Assembly (NCBI GenBank): GCA_964558365.1
Contig: CAZLCC010000012.1
Coordinates: 1-64,000, forward strand
Reading direction: 5' to 3'
Length of the DNA stretch: 64,000 nucleotides
From: CAZLCC01 sp964558365
GTDB taxonomy: Bacteria; Patescibacteriota; Saccharimonadia; Saccharimonadales; Saccharimonadaceae
Position numbers and translations under genes: made by a program. The notes under the pieces were generated by a model. It had not been told where the DNA came from. It saw nothing but the letters and a program-made list of their open reading frames with translations, and searched no databases. Shown one piece after another: positions 25,253 through 34,792 of this stretch; position 1 is the stretch's first letter, and every line of letters begins with the position of its first letter.

Positions 25253-26335
25253 TTATTCAGAAATTCGCTGCTCTAGATACGCTTCAATAAACCCATCAAC
25301 CTTTCCATCAAGCACGCTTTGCGCGTCGCGCTCTTCATATTTTGTGCGAGTATCTTTCACCATAGTGTATGGATGCAAAACATAGTTTCGAATCTGGCTC
25401 CCCCAGTTTGCACTCTCGCTTGCTTTTAAATCTGAGAGTTTTTCAGCATGCTGCTCCATTTGGAGTTGTGCTAATTTTGAGCGCAAGACTTTCATGGCGG
25501 TTTCTTTATTTTGCAGTTGCGAACGCTCATTTTGAATACTCACCACAATGTTAGTTGGAATGTGTGTAATGCGCACTGCGCTATCTGTTGTGTTAACACT
25601 TTGCCCGCCATGTCCGCCTGCACGAAACACATCAATTTTTAAATCCTTTTCATTAATACCCACTTCGTCTGGCGTATCAATATCTGGCAGAACCTCAACT
25701 AAAGCAAAGCTTGTTTGGCGCAAATTATCAGAGTTAAACGGGCTCAGCCGCACTAAACGATGCACACCATGCTCGCTTTTCAACTTTCCATACGCAAACG
25801 CTCCACTTACTTCAATCACGCTGCTTTTGATCCCCGCTTCTTCGTTTGGTGAGCGTTCAATAATAGCTGCTTTCATGTCGCTCTTCTCTGCCCAGCGCAA
25901 ATACATTCTCTCGAGCATTTCTGTAAAATCGGCCGCATCCGTACCGCCAACACCCGCGCTTAGACGTAAAATCGCATTATGGTCATCATATCTTCCCTGA
26001 AAACGAAGTTGTTTTTTTAATGTATTACATTTTTGTTCAATTTCATCAAGCTGCTTCTCAATTTCTTTAGTTAGCGTCTCATCTTCGGTCGCAATAAATT
26101 CACTCACCTCTGCCAGCTGGTTTTTTAACGCCAGCCATGGCTCAGTTATTTCCTGTAGTTTAGCTAAGTTTTTGCTCTTCGTCTGTGCTGCATCTGAATT
26201 ACTCCAGGCGTCTGGTCGCGCTAATTCTTCTTCAATTTTTTGCTGCTCAGCTATTTTTTGATCAATTGCGAGCTTTGCATAGGCATCATTTATAGATGCT
26301 TCAACTTCTTTACTTTTTTTTAGTAGTGGCTGCAT
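25253..26335 (-). CDS. prfB: Peptide chain release factor 2
   Basis: RF2 ends translation at UGA and UAA. The 360-residue protein is a single uninterrupted frame, so the programmed +1 frameshift found in many bacteria is absent. The tripeptide anticodon SPF (RLSPFNSD) and the catalytic GGQ (in GGHGGQSVN) are present. A His stands where Ala is common before GGQ. TATAAT lies 8 nt before the ATG. Its presence shows UGA is read as stop in this organism. Confidence 0.95.
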   Translation of the reverse strand: MQPLLKKSKEVEASINDAYAKLAIDQKIAEQQKIEEELARPDAWSNSDAAQTKSKNLAKLQEITEPWLALKNQLAEVSEFIATEDETLTKEIEKQLDEIEQKCNTLKKQLRFQGRYDDHNAILRLSAGVGGTDAADFTEMLERMYLRWAEKSDMKAAIIERSPNEEAGIKSSVIEVSGAFAYGKLKSEHGVHRLVRLSPFNSDNLRQTSFALVEVLPDIDTPDEVGINEKDLKIDVFRAGGHGGQSVNTTDSAVRITHIPTNIVVSIQNERSQLQNKETAMKVLRSKLAQLQMEQHAEKLSDLKASESANWGSQIRNYVLHPYTMVKDTRTKYEERDAQSVLDGKVDGFIEAYLEQRISE

Positions 26336-26365
26336 TATTCTCTATTATACTCTTGTGGGAAATAT

Positions 26366-27646
26366 TTATTCTACAAACTTTTTAGCCCATTCTTGCATTG
26401 GATATTTTTTCTTATAATCATACGTGGCTTCTGGAACAGAAAAAGGTAGATCTCCTAGTTCACTTCCCCACCGTTTCTTTGCCATATAATACGCCGTTCT
26501 TAGTTCATCTACTTCGCCTATACATTCAAATGGTTTCATCACTCCATCAATAGTAAGCAGACCCTTGAAAACCGTATCTAAAGACTCTTTGGTAAATAAA
26601 TCTTGGTTATTAAAGATAGATTGTAACTCTTTAGGTGAAATAAACGGTGCAAATAATAGATAGCTGTTGGCGCATTTTGGGCATTCCCCGCACCACCGCA
26701 GATGAGTATTGTTGTGCCCTTGCGCATAGTTAGCGCGATTACAAGAAGAAAAATGCTTGCCAAACATATCCCATGAATATTTTGCAAAAAGCTCAGCAAT
26801 TCTAAGCTCGCTGTAACCACGTAGTGGCGACCCAACATTAATGTCCGACGAAACATATCTATGAACATATTGCACAAATAACTGCTCAGCACGCCACGTT
26901 TTTGACCATTGATGCGTTACCGGCAAATCACCGATCATCGCATGGGGCTCTTCGCCCTCATGGCCTATCGAAGCAAGAATTGTGTTTTTATTACTTAAAA
27001 TCGCTTCTACTAATGCAATAGACAGCACAATAAAGGTTACAGGAACATGCCCATTTAAAGCGCCCTTTTGCGCTACCCCATCTAAAGAGCGGTGATCGAT
27101 TAATCTTTTAGCAGTTATGGGTGCGTGCTTTAATTTGTTTAAAACATCTGGATATGTATCTGACGACCCGACATACCAAGGCGTAAATGCTATATTCTTG
27201 TCTTGTAAAAAAGTAGCAAGAAGCAATGAATCCTTGCCGCCGCTTTGTAATGCCAAAACACCATCGCCATTATATTCCAACGCACCATTACTAGCTTCTT
27301 GAGTTGCTTCAAAAAAAGCCAAATCTTCTCGTTTTAACTTATTCTCATATGCAAATTGGCTAAGCCCATCTTGGTATATTTGGTTTGTAAACTTAGCCTG
27401 CCATTCGTCAAGTTCACCCATCTCAAAAACAATTTTATTAGTCGGAAAAGCTTTATAATAAGAAGTCCCTATGACAATAAAAGCTAAAAAGAGCGCTTTA
27501 TCTAAAACGGCTTTATTGTAGCTTTCACTAACTTGCGAAAAAACTATTTTCTCTTTAAAAAAATGCTGGTTATTATAGCTATACTCAAAAACAGCCTCTT
27601 TATTTGTTTCATCAAAAAAATATGAACGAAATATAAAAGGCTTCAT
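26366..27646 (-). CDS. murL: Predicted UDP-MurNAc-L-Ala-L-Glu epimerase (MurL)
   Basis: MurL converts the terminal L-Glu of UDP-MurNAc-L-Ala-L-Glu to D-Glu in an ATP-dependent reaction. The 426-residue protein has a PP-loop-like ATP pyrophosphatase motif LALQSGGKDSLLLA (SGGKDS at about 135-140), which fits the AMP/PPi-forming chemistry. It also has a C-terminal WCGECPKC cysteine cluster and a conserved SPLRGYSELRIAELF segment. It starts 5 bp after a murD-type ligase gene, the pairing described as murD2-murL in Xanthomonas. The call depends on this motif-plus-context reading. The alternative is another PP-loop enzyme. Confidence 0.75.
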   Translation of the reverse strand: MKPFIFRSYFFDETNKEAVFEYSYNNQHFFKEKIVFSQVSESYNKAVLDKALFLAFIVIGTSYYKAFPTNKIVFEMGELDEWQAKFTNQIYQDGLSQFAYENKLKREDLAFFEATQEASNGALEYNGDGVLALQSGGKDSLLLATFLQDKNIAFTPWYVGSSDTYPDVLNKLKHAPITAKRLIDHRSLDGVAQKGALNGHVPVTFIVLSIALVEAILSNKNTILASIGHEGEEPHAMIGDLPVTHQWSKTWRAEQLFVQYVHRYVSSDINVGSPLRGYSELRIAELFAKYSWDMFGKHFSSCNRANYAQGHNNTHLRWCGECPKCANSYLLFAPFISPKELQSIFNNQDLFTKESLDTVFKGLLTIDGVMKPFECIGEVDELRTAYYMAKKRWGSELGDLPFSVPEATYDYKKKYPMQEWAKKFVE

Positions 27647-27651
27647 AGTTT

Positions 27652-29004
27652 TTATAGCTTGTTGACTATTTCTTTAAATTGGCGACCGCGTTCATAAAAA
27701 TTCTTAAACATTCCAAAACTCGCAGATGCTGGGCTAAGCAAAACGATATCCCCTTCGTTTGCCATTCTATATGCAGCTTTTATAATACTTTCAAAGTCTG
27801 TTGTTTCAATAATCATATATTTATTAAACCCTAATGTAGACAGTTCAGCGGCAATCTTATTTTTATTTTGCCCAATAAGTAGAGCTTGTTTTATATTTTT
27901 TTGCTGCGAAAGTTCACGCGCCAAACCAGCATAGTCGCCACCTTTGTCGTGCCCACCTAAGATAATAATTTCTGGATTACTAAAAGATTTAACGGCCGCA
28001 ATTGCCGCTGCCGGCGCAGATGAAAAACTATCATTATAAAAAGTAATGCCATTCACTGTTTTTACCTTTTCAAGTCTGTGTTCAAGCCCGTGAAATTCAG
28101 TAATTGCCTTTCTTATCGCGCTCACATCTTGTATATATTTCCACACAGCTGTTATTGCTGCACAAACATTTTGCAAATTATGCTCACCCGGCAAGCCAAC
28201 TTCATTTACGCCGCATATCATCGTATCTTCTATAATAATGTTACCGTCTTTTACATATGCACCTTCTGACGTTAAATAACGTTTTTTATTTTTTGCCGGT
28301 GACGCATCTGCAATTTGCTGGCTACGTTGGTTCGTAGGGTGAAATACCACAAGATCGTCTTCTTTTTGGAACTTGGCAATATTCTTTTTTGCATTTACGT
28401 ATTCATCAAAATCAGTGTGAACATCTAGATGATCTGGCTCAATTAAAAGAACCACTGCTGTTTCCGGGCTTTTATCTAAATCCCACAACTGAAAACTACT
28501 CATTTCATAGACAACAATTGAATCTTCGCTTTGCTCTATTTGCGAGGTAAGACCAAGCGCTGGCAAGCCAACATTGCCAACTAACCATGTTTTCTTGCTA
28601 GCCCTCTCAAGCATCTTTGTAATGAGCGTACTTGTTGTACCCTTCCCTTTTGTGCCCGTCACGCCAATAATCGGTGCTTTGCATTCGTTAAAAAATAGTT
28701 GCGTTGCAGTCATTGTTTCTTTCGCGCCTGCAACATCTCTAGGTGGAACTGACGTGTGACGAAAAACAATATCAAAATCGCTTTTATCAAAGTTCTTTAT
28801 ATCTTTTGGTGAATTAATTTCAATTTTACTTACATCTTCGGGAATGTCTTTTGCGATTTCATCACCACCCCAGAAAAGTGTTGAGATATCACTGCAGCCA
28901 TGCGCTTTAAGATAATCATATAGCGCCACTGACTCGCTTGTTTTAGCCGTGCTAAACGCGGTAAGAAGTATTTTCTTATTCTTAAACTGCGAATCTAGCT
29001 GCAT
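27652..29004 (-). CDS. murD2: UDP-N-acetylmuramoyl-L-alanine:glutamate ligase (MurD/MurD2 type)
   Basis: The 450-residue Mur ligase adds glutamate to UDP-MurNAc-L-Ala. The ATP loop reads GVTGTKGKGTTST (about 119-131), with Lys where classical MurD often has Asn. Further landmarks are EMSSFQLWDLD, HLDVHTDFDEYVNAK, FYNDSFSSAPAAAIAA and ILGGHDKGGDYAGL. In the MurL route this ligase uses L-Glu instead of D-Glu. Adjacency to murL and absence from the dcw cluster support that role; substrate choice is not visible in the sequence. A strong Shine-Dalgarno sequence (AAAGGAG) is present. Confidence 0.8.
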   Translation of the reverse strand: MQLDSQFKNKKILLTAFSTAKTSESVALYDYLKAHGCSDISTLFWGGDEIAKDIPEDVSKIEINSPKDIKNFDKSDFDIVFRHTSVPPRDVAGAKETMTATQLFFNECKAPIIGVTGTKGKGTTSTLITKMLERASKKTWLVGNVGLPALGLTSQIEQSEDSIVVYEMSSFQLWDLDKSPETAVVLLIEPDHLDVHTDFDEYVNAKKNIAKFQKEDDLVVFHPTNQRSQQIADASPAKNKKRYLTSEGAYVKDGNIIIEDTMICGVNEVGLPGEHNLQNVCAAITAVWKYIQDVSAIRKAITEFHGLEHRLEKVKTVNGITFYNDSFSSAPAAAIAAVKSFSNPEIIILGGHDKGGDYAGLARELSQQKNIKQALLIGQNKNKIAAELSTLGFNKYMIIETTDFESIIKAAYRMANEGDIVLLSPASASFGMFKNFYERGRQFKEIVNKL

Positions 29005-29010
29005 ATAAAA

Positions 29011-30306
29011 CTACTCCTTTACTGATGTTGTAAATAGCTTATCTACCTTTTCACCCAAGCTATCAACAAGTTCTTTTTCTGCACTGCCAACACCTGCTAG
29101 TACCCATGTATCCGCCTTCAAGAAAGAGCAGGCCGTTTCAATAATTTGCTCTTTTGAAACACCAGCAATTAGCTCTGGCACTTTTTCATAGTTTTTTACA
29201 AATCCATCAAAGAAATATCTGCCAGCATAAAAATTACTAATTTGTGCAACTGTCTGCGCCCCCATTTGATGACGACCAAGCGCATATTGTTTTGCAGCCT
29301 CAAGCTCTTTATCGCTAATTTTCCCATTAAGAACACTCTTCATCTCGCGAGTAATGATATCAAAAAGCGCCGGTGCTTTATCTAAATTCACCTGACCTTC
29401 AAAATCCCAAGCGCTATCATGAGCATAAGAATTCGTGCCCGAATAAATGCCATATGCCAAGCCTTTTTTACGTGCTGCACCGTAAATTCTTGAGTACATA
29501 GTGCCAGTAAGAATATGGTTCAAAAAGTTCATTGCGTCACGTTCTTTGTCGTTTAATTTTCTTGGCAAAATAATAGATAGACCAAAAGTTAAGTTTGGAA
29601 TCTCTTTACGGCGAATAAGTGTTGGGTTCGCTTTTGAAAGCTCATCTTTTGGCACAACAAACCGCTCACCTTTTGGTAATTTCCACGTTTCAAGCTGGCG
29701 CAAAATCCCTGATTTTTTGCCATGCAGTTTGCCAGCGATCACAAATCGCAAATTTTCTGCTGTGTGCGTTCGCTTATGGTGTTCTTTAATATCTGCCAGC
29801 GTAACATTTTGAATTGTCTGCAAACGCTGCCAATATGTTAAAACGTCTTCGCCCAGAAGCTGTTGCATTTTTGGCCAAAGTACACGCCCCTGATTATTTA
29901 GATATTCTGTTAGTTCACTTTTTACATTGCCTTTTTCAGCCTCTAACTCTTCGTTATTAAACCGCGGCTCTGTAATTGCAAACTTCTGAAGTTCTAAAAT
30001 TCTTTCCCACTCAAACTCAGCACAATCGGCAACATACACCATGCTTAAATCACTCGTAAACGCATTGTGGTACGCACCATTTTTCGTGAACTCCGCCTCA
30101 TACGCATGCTCGTCTTTATATTTTGAATTCGCACCAAAAGCCATGTGCTCCATGATATGTGCTGTTTCATAGCTTTCTTTGCTGCGTACAAAACGATTGC
30201 CAGCTCTAAAGTGAAACTGATAACTCATTACGGTTGAACCAGGAATATCTACCAGCAAGCCTCTTGCGCCGTTTTTTAATTTAATTTCTTTTACTGTATG
30301 TTTCAA
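29011..30306 (-). CDS. M16 family zinc metallopeptidase
   Basis: The 431-residue protein has the inverted zinc motif HIMEH (HxxEH, about residues 48-52) and the distal Glu in EELEAEKGNVKSELTEY. The second M16 half-domain follows (GLAYGIYSGTNSY). Substrates of bacterial single-chain M16 enzymes are mostly unknown. The start is a TTG at 30306 with AGGGGA 8 nt upstream. It precedes murD2 by 6 bp, so it belongs to the same operon as the MurD2-MurL pair. Confidence 0.88.
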   Translation of the reverse strand: MKHTVKEIKLKNGARGLLVDIPGSTVMSYQFHFRAGNRFVRSKESYETAHIMEHMAFGANSKYKDEHAYEAEFTKNGAYHNAFTSDLSMVYVADCAEFEWERILELQKFAITEPRFNNEELEAEKGNVKSELTEYLNNQGRVLWPKMQQLLGEDVLTYWQRLQTIQNVTLADIKEHHKRTHTAENLRFVIAGKLHGKKSGILRQLETWKLPKGERFVVPKDELSKANPTLIRRKEIPNLTFGLSIILPRKLNDKERDAMNFLNHILTGTMYSRIYGAARKKGLAYGIYSGTNSYAHDSAWDFEGQVNLDKAPALFDIITREMKSVLNGKISDKELEAAKQYALGRHQMGAQTVAQISNFYAGRYFFDGFVKNYEKVPELIAGVSKEQIIETACSFLKADTWVLAGVGSAEKELVDSLGEKVDKLFTTSVKE

Positions 30307-30342
30307 AAGGTATTCCCCTAATCTCCCACCGTCTGTCTTATC

Positions 30343-32955
30343 TTATCGATTCTTTTTTCTGCCTTGCTTTTGCGCTTTGCGCTTCTTCTTTTTCGCTTTT
30401 TTGCGCTTTGCACCATCATTTGCAGCTTTCTTCACTTTAAAGTCGTTTTCTTTTGCGCCAGATGAAATTTCATTTACTCCTGCTTCAACAGCACCTTCGG
30501 CAGCTCTTGTAAGTTCGGTTTCATAATTTTCTTCAACCTGCTGCGAAACATCTGCTTTTGTAACATGCATAATCGCTTTTAGAACTTCGTTTCGAAGTGT
30601 CATTTGTAAAGAATCAAACAGCTTTTGTGATTCTTGGCGATATTCAACCAACGGATCTCTTTGCCCAACACTGCGCCAGTGAATACCTTCACGTAAATGC
30701 TGCATATTCTCAAGATGCTGCATCCAAAGTGTATCGAGCACTTGCAGATATACTTCTCGCTCTACAGCGCGCATTGTTGTTTCGCTAAGCTCTTTTTCTT
30801 TCTTGGCATAAAGCCCTTCGACGGCTTTTTTAGCCTTTTCAAAACGTAGTTTGTCTTTCTTTTCTTCACCAAATTTCTTAATCTCTTTTTCGTCAAGCGG
30901 GAAAGTAATTTCAAACTCTTGTACAAAATTTGGATTATTTTTTGCCGGAACAACAGTCAGTTCTTTTAGTTTTACCTCAAGTAATTTATCAACTTCTGGC
31001 TTAATGTTTTCGCCTTCAAGAATTTCACGGCGAATTGTATACACTGCACGACGATGACGGTTAATGACGTTATCATATTGCACCACGTTCTTACGTGTAT
31101 CAAAGTTATAGCCCTCGACACGTTTTTGCGCCGCTTCTAACGTCTTACTTACGGCCTTATTTTGGATTGGTGTGTCTTCTTCAACGCCAAGCCTATCCAT
31201 AAGCTTGGCAATTCTCTCACCCTGAAAGATACGCATAAGATCATCTTCAGTGCTAACATAAAATTGCGTAATGCCAGGATCACCCTGACGACCACCACGA
31301 CCACGCAACTGATTATCAATTCGACGTGCTTCGTGTCGCTCTGAGCCAATTACAACTAGACCGCCCAATTCTTTTACGCCCTTTCCGAGTTTAATGTCCG
31401 TTCCACGACCAGCAATGTTAGTCGCAAGTGTTACTGCGCCTTTTTCACCAGCCTTTTCAACAATCGCTGCTTCACGTTCATTATTCTTTGCATTCAAAAG
31501 TTCATGAGGGATTTTGGCCTTTTTAAGTGCTGCGCTAATGAGTTCGTTCTTTGCAATCGAAGCGCTTCCTACCAGCACCGGCCTTCCCGCTTTCTGGTGT
31601 CCCGCAATCTCTTTTACAAGTGCTTGAATTTTACCTGCTTCGGTTTTAAAAATAAGATCTGTCTTATCTTCACGAGCAATTGGCTTGTTCGATGGAATCT
31701 GAATAACATCTAGGCCATAAATCTGCTGAAACTCTTCTGCCTCTGTAAATGCCGTTCCAGTCATGCCAGAAAGCTTGTCGTAAAGACGAAAATAATTTTG
31801 GAAGCTCACTGTCGCAAGTGTCATGCTCTCTTGCAAGACATCGACTCGCTCTTTTGCCTCAATTGCTTGATGAAGCCCTTCGTTATAGCGACGCCCTTGC
31901 ATTAGACGACCGGTAAATTCATCAACAATAACGACTTCGCCCTTATTATTTACCACGTAATCTTTATCTCTCTTGAAGAGTGTTTGTGCCCTTAAGGCTT
32001 GGTCCATGTGATACACCATGCGTACATAATCTGGGCTGTATAAATTTTTTATTCCCAGTAGTTGCTGCACCTTTTCAACACCTTTATCGCTCAGCGCTAC
32101 GCTGCGGCGTTTCTCGTCTAAAACATAGTCTTCTGGCTTTAGTTTTTCAGCCACTTTTGAAAATTGCAGATACGATTCTGGGCTTTCTGCCGCCGGTGCA
32201 GAGATAATAAGTGGCGTTCTTGCTTCGTCAATCAAAATTGAGTCTACTTCGTCAACGATCGCGAAGTTGAGTTCGCGCTGCCTAAGCAAATCAACTTCAT
32301 TCACCATGTTGTCGCGCAAGTAGTCAAAGCCGAACTCGTTATTAGTTCCATAGGTAATATCAGCCGCATAGGCCTCTTTTCGCGTAGCGGGGCGAAGGCG
32401 CTTTAAGCGCGGATCATCGTGATCTTCATTGTCGTATTCTGCATCATAGATAAAAGAGGCATCATTAACAATAACACCGATGCTCAAACCAAGATAATCA
32501 TACAATTCGCCCATCCAGCCAGTATCTCGTTGCGCCAAATAGTCATTTACCGTTACCACATGCACACCTTTTCCAGTGAGTGCATTTAAATAGGTTGGTA
32601 GCGTCGCCACCAACGTCTTACCTTCACCAGTTTTCATCTCAGCAACATTGCCTTCATGCAGCGCCATACCGCCAATCATCTGTACATCAAAATGGCGCAT
32701 TCCAAGCGAACGGTCAGATGCTTCTCGCACCAATGCAAATGCATCCGGCAAAATATCGTCGAGTGTCGTCTTCTTGTTTTCAAGCCGCTTTCTTAAAACA
32801 TCTGTCTGTTTTTTTAGCTCGCTATCGCTCATTTTTTTATATTTATCAGCAAGGTCATTAATCGCCTTCACCCTCTTTTGAAGTCGTTTTAATATCCGTG
32901 CTTGCGGATCGCCAAACACTTTTTTTAGCACAGTGGCTTTTTTCATACTGGTCAT
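30343..32955 (-). CDS. secA: Protein translocase ATPase SecA
   Basis: SecA drives Sec-dependent export. The 870-residue protein has Walker A MKTGEGKTLVATL (about 104-116), the DEAD-like VDEVDSILIDEARTPLIIS, the preprotein cross-linking domain, NIAGRGTDIKLGKGV, and a helical C-terminus. The final segment is very Lys-rich and lacks the zinc-binding Cys motif of the SecB-binding tail, which fits an organism without SecB. The gene lies between hpf and the M16 peptidase gene. Confidence 0.96.
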   Translation of the reverse strand: MTSMKKATVLKKVFGDPQARILKRLQKRVKAINDLADKYKKMSDSELKKQTDVLRKRLENKKTTLDDILPDAFALVREASDRSLGMRHFDVQMIGGMALHEGNVAEMKTGEGKTLVATLPTYLNALTGKGVHVVTVNDYLAQRDTGWMGELYDYLGLSIGVIVNDASFIYDAEYDNEDHDDPRLKRLRPATRKEAYAADITYGTNNEFGFDYLRDNMVNEVDLLRQRELNFAIVDEVDSILIDEARTPLIISAPAAESPESYLQFSKVAEKLKPEDYVLDEKRRSVALSDKGVEKVQQLLGIKNLYSPDYVRMVYHMDQALRAQTLFKRDKDYVVNNKGEVVIVDEFTGRLMQGRRYNEGLHQAIEAKERVDVLQESMTLATVSFQNYFRLYDKLSGMTGTAFTEAEEFQQIYGLDVIQIPSNKPIAREDKTDLIFKTEAGKIQALVKEIAGHQKAGRPVLVGSASIAKNELISAALKKAKIPHELLNAKNNEREAAIVEKAGEKGAVTLATNIAGRGTDIKLGKGVKELGGLVVIGSERHEARRIDNQLRGRGGRQGDPGITQFYVSTEDDLMRIFQGERIAKLMDRLGVEEDTPIQNKAVSKTLEAAQKRVEGYNFDTRKNVVQYDNVINRHRRAVYTIRREILEGENIKPEVDKLLEVKLKELTVVPAKNNPNFVQEFEITFPLDEKEIKKFGEEKKDKLRFEKAKKAVEGLYAKKEKELSETTMRAVEREVYLQVLDTLWMQHLENMQHLREGIHWRSVGQRDPLVEYRQESQKLFDSLQMTLRNEVLKAIMHVTKADVSQQVEENYETELTRAAEGAVEAGVNEISSGAKENDFKVKKAANDGAKRKKAKKKKRKAQKQGRKKNR

Positions 32956-33045
32956 ACCGGAAAACCCTCTCTAACTATTTCGTAACAATAATTACTTAAT
33001 AGTATACGCTTTTTTGCGTTAATAGAAAACAGTTTTATAGAGGTT

Positions 33046-33414
33046 TTATCCTCGGCGAAAACTTCTTTTTACTTTGCCAAGAAGATCATGACGGCCCCTG
33101 TGGCTTGTGCGTTCGCCTTTATATTTTTTCAACTGATTCTTTAATTTTTCTTCAACAATATCAACTGCTGCAAGCATGTTAACGGTGGTATCTTTTGCCA
33201 TCAACGTTTTGTCTGGCACAAATAAAAGAACTTCACACTCATATTTATTACCATGATCACGATTAACTTCTTTTAGCTTCACTTCAGCACGTACGCCATT
33301 TCGATCTTTTTTAGGAAGATATCTATCTAGGCGTCCAATTTTTTTGTTCACATACTTTTTTGTCGTGTCGTCGAGGTTATATTTCACCCCTGCAATATCA
33401 ATATGCGTAATCAT
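33046..33414 (-). CDS. hpf: Ribosome hibernation promoting factor (short form)
   Basis: The 122-residue protein has the HPF/RaiA/YfiA fold: ITHIDIAGVKYNLDDTTKKYVNKKIGRLDRYLPK, followed by CEVLLFVPDKTLMAKDTTVNMLAAVDIVEEKLKNQLKKYK. It ends soon after the first domain, so it lacks the C-terminal dimerisation domain of long HPF. A strong Shine-Dalgarno sequence (AAAGGAGG) precedes the ATG. The order hpf-secA matches that in many Firmicutes. Confidence 0.92.
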   Translation of the reverse strand: MITHIDIAGVKYNLDDTTKKYVNKKIGRLDRYLPKKDRNGVRAEVKLKEVNRDHGNKYECEVLLFVPDKTLMAKDTTVNMLAAVDIVEEKLKNQLKKYKGERTSHRGRHDLLGKVKRSFRRG

Positions 33415-33471
33415 AGCTACCCTCCTTTACTACACCAACTATCCTGTTAGTGCCTATGGTTATTATAGCAG

Positions 33472-34767
33472 CTAAAGGAGCTCTTTACCGCCAAGATATG
33501 GGCGCAAAGCATCAGGGACGCGGACTGTGTTGTCTTCGTTTTGATAGTTTTCAATAATCGCTACCATCGCTCGCCCAAGCGCAAATGCCGTTGCATCATT
33601 AGTGTGAATTAATTCAACTTCGGCGTTCTTTCTTACCCTCGTTTGCAGACGTCGTGATTGGTAATCGGTCATATAGTCAGCCGTGTGCGTTTCTCTGTAT
33701 TTATTCTGCCCTGGCAGCCACACCTCCATATCAACACCACGAGCATTTGGTTTGCCAATATCTGCCGTGCATTTTAGCAAAACTTGATATGGCAGCTTCA
33801 ATAAATCAAGGAGATATTCTTGAATAGCCACCAAGAAAAGGTGTTCTTGCTCACCAGCCGATTCATCAGTGATACTTTCCATCTCGAGCTTATCAAACTG
33901 GTGCATACGAATAATGCCTTCCATATCTTTGCCGTATGTTCCGGCTTCGCGGCGAAAGCTCGTAGCATAGCCAATATAGCGAATAGGCAACTCTTTCTCA
34001 TCTAAAATCTCTTTTGCGTGCATGCTTCCTAGCACATGCTCTGCGCTGCCTTGCAGCCAAAGATCTTCATCTTCTATCTTATATCTATCGTCTCTTGGCT
34101 CAAGGCGATCCATCGCGCTATAGATATCTGTCCGGATCATATACGGCGGCAGAATAGGCACAAATGGCTTGCTTGAAACAGAAAGATTATTTTTTTGAAT
34201 AATCTCTTGTAGTTTTTGTTCATCAGTTAAAACATCTACCACCAGCTGCATGAGCGCAAACTGAAGCTTCACAAGATCACCCTTTATATACGCGAACCGA
34301 GCGCCAGCTACTTTTGCTGCTCGTTCTTTATCAATCCAGCCCCTTGCTTCGGCAATTTCATAATGATTTTTTGGCTCAAAAGTAAATGTCGGCTTCTCGC
34401 CTACTGTCTTTGAAACAACATTTTCATCTTCACTTGCCCCAACCGGCACATCGCCAAGCGGCATATTTGGAATTGCCTGAAGATCTTTAACAAACTCTTC
34501 GTTCGTTAAGCCAAGATCTGCCTCAAGCTTGGCAAGCTGTGTTTTTATTTCTTTGCCCTGCTCTATTAATTCTGGTGATGGCTTTCCACCTTTCATCTTC
34601 CCAGAAATTTCATTACGCTTTTCACGCAATTCATCAGCTTTTTGCTGCAGCTCTCGGCGGCGTGCATCAAGCTCCAATACTCGATCAACGTCAACCTCAT
34701 AGCCCTTTTGTTGGCTTGCCTCTTTTACTCTTTCGGGATTTTCTCTAACGAAACGGATATCTAACAT
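33472..34767 (-). CDS. serS: Seryl-tRNA synthetase
   Basis: The 431-residue class II synthetase has an N-terminal tRNA-binding coiled coil (about 25-110). Its catalytic core contains TSFRREAGTYGKDMEGIIRMHQFDKLEME (motif 2) and a motif 3 region with NDATAFALGRAMVAIIENYQ. TATAAT (34775-34780, minus) lies 7 nt upstream of the ATG with no Shine-Dalgarno sequence. The transcript is predicted to start at or next to the initiation codon. Confidence 0.96.
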   Translation of the reverse strand: MLDIRFVRENPERVKEASQQKGYEVDVDRVLELDARRRELQQKADELREKRNEISGKMKGGKPSPELIEQGKEIKTQLAKLEADLGLTNEEFVKDLQAIPNMPLGDVPVGASEDENVVSKTVGEKPTFTFEPKNHYEIAEARGWIDKERAAKVAGARFAYIKGDLVKLQFALMQLVVDVLTDEQKLQEIIQKNNLSVSSKPFVPILPPYMIRTDIYSAMDRLEPRDDRYKIEDEDLWLQGSAEHVLGSMHAKEILDEKELPIRYIGYATSFRREAGTYGKDMEGIIRMHQFDKLEMESITDESAGEQEHLFLVAIQEYLLDLLKLPYQVLLKCTADIGKPNARGVDMEVWLPGQNKYRETHTADYMTDYQSRRLQTRVRKNAEVELIHTNDATAFALGRAMVAIIENYQNEDNTVRVPDALRPYLGGKELL

Positions 34768-34792
34768 GCGTTATATTATAACAGCTCTGTTG

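Noticed and set aside
25253..26335. Programmed frameshift in prfB
   Set aside because: The RF2 frame is continuous from its N-terminus to the stop, with no internal UGA.
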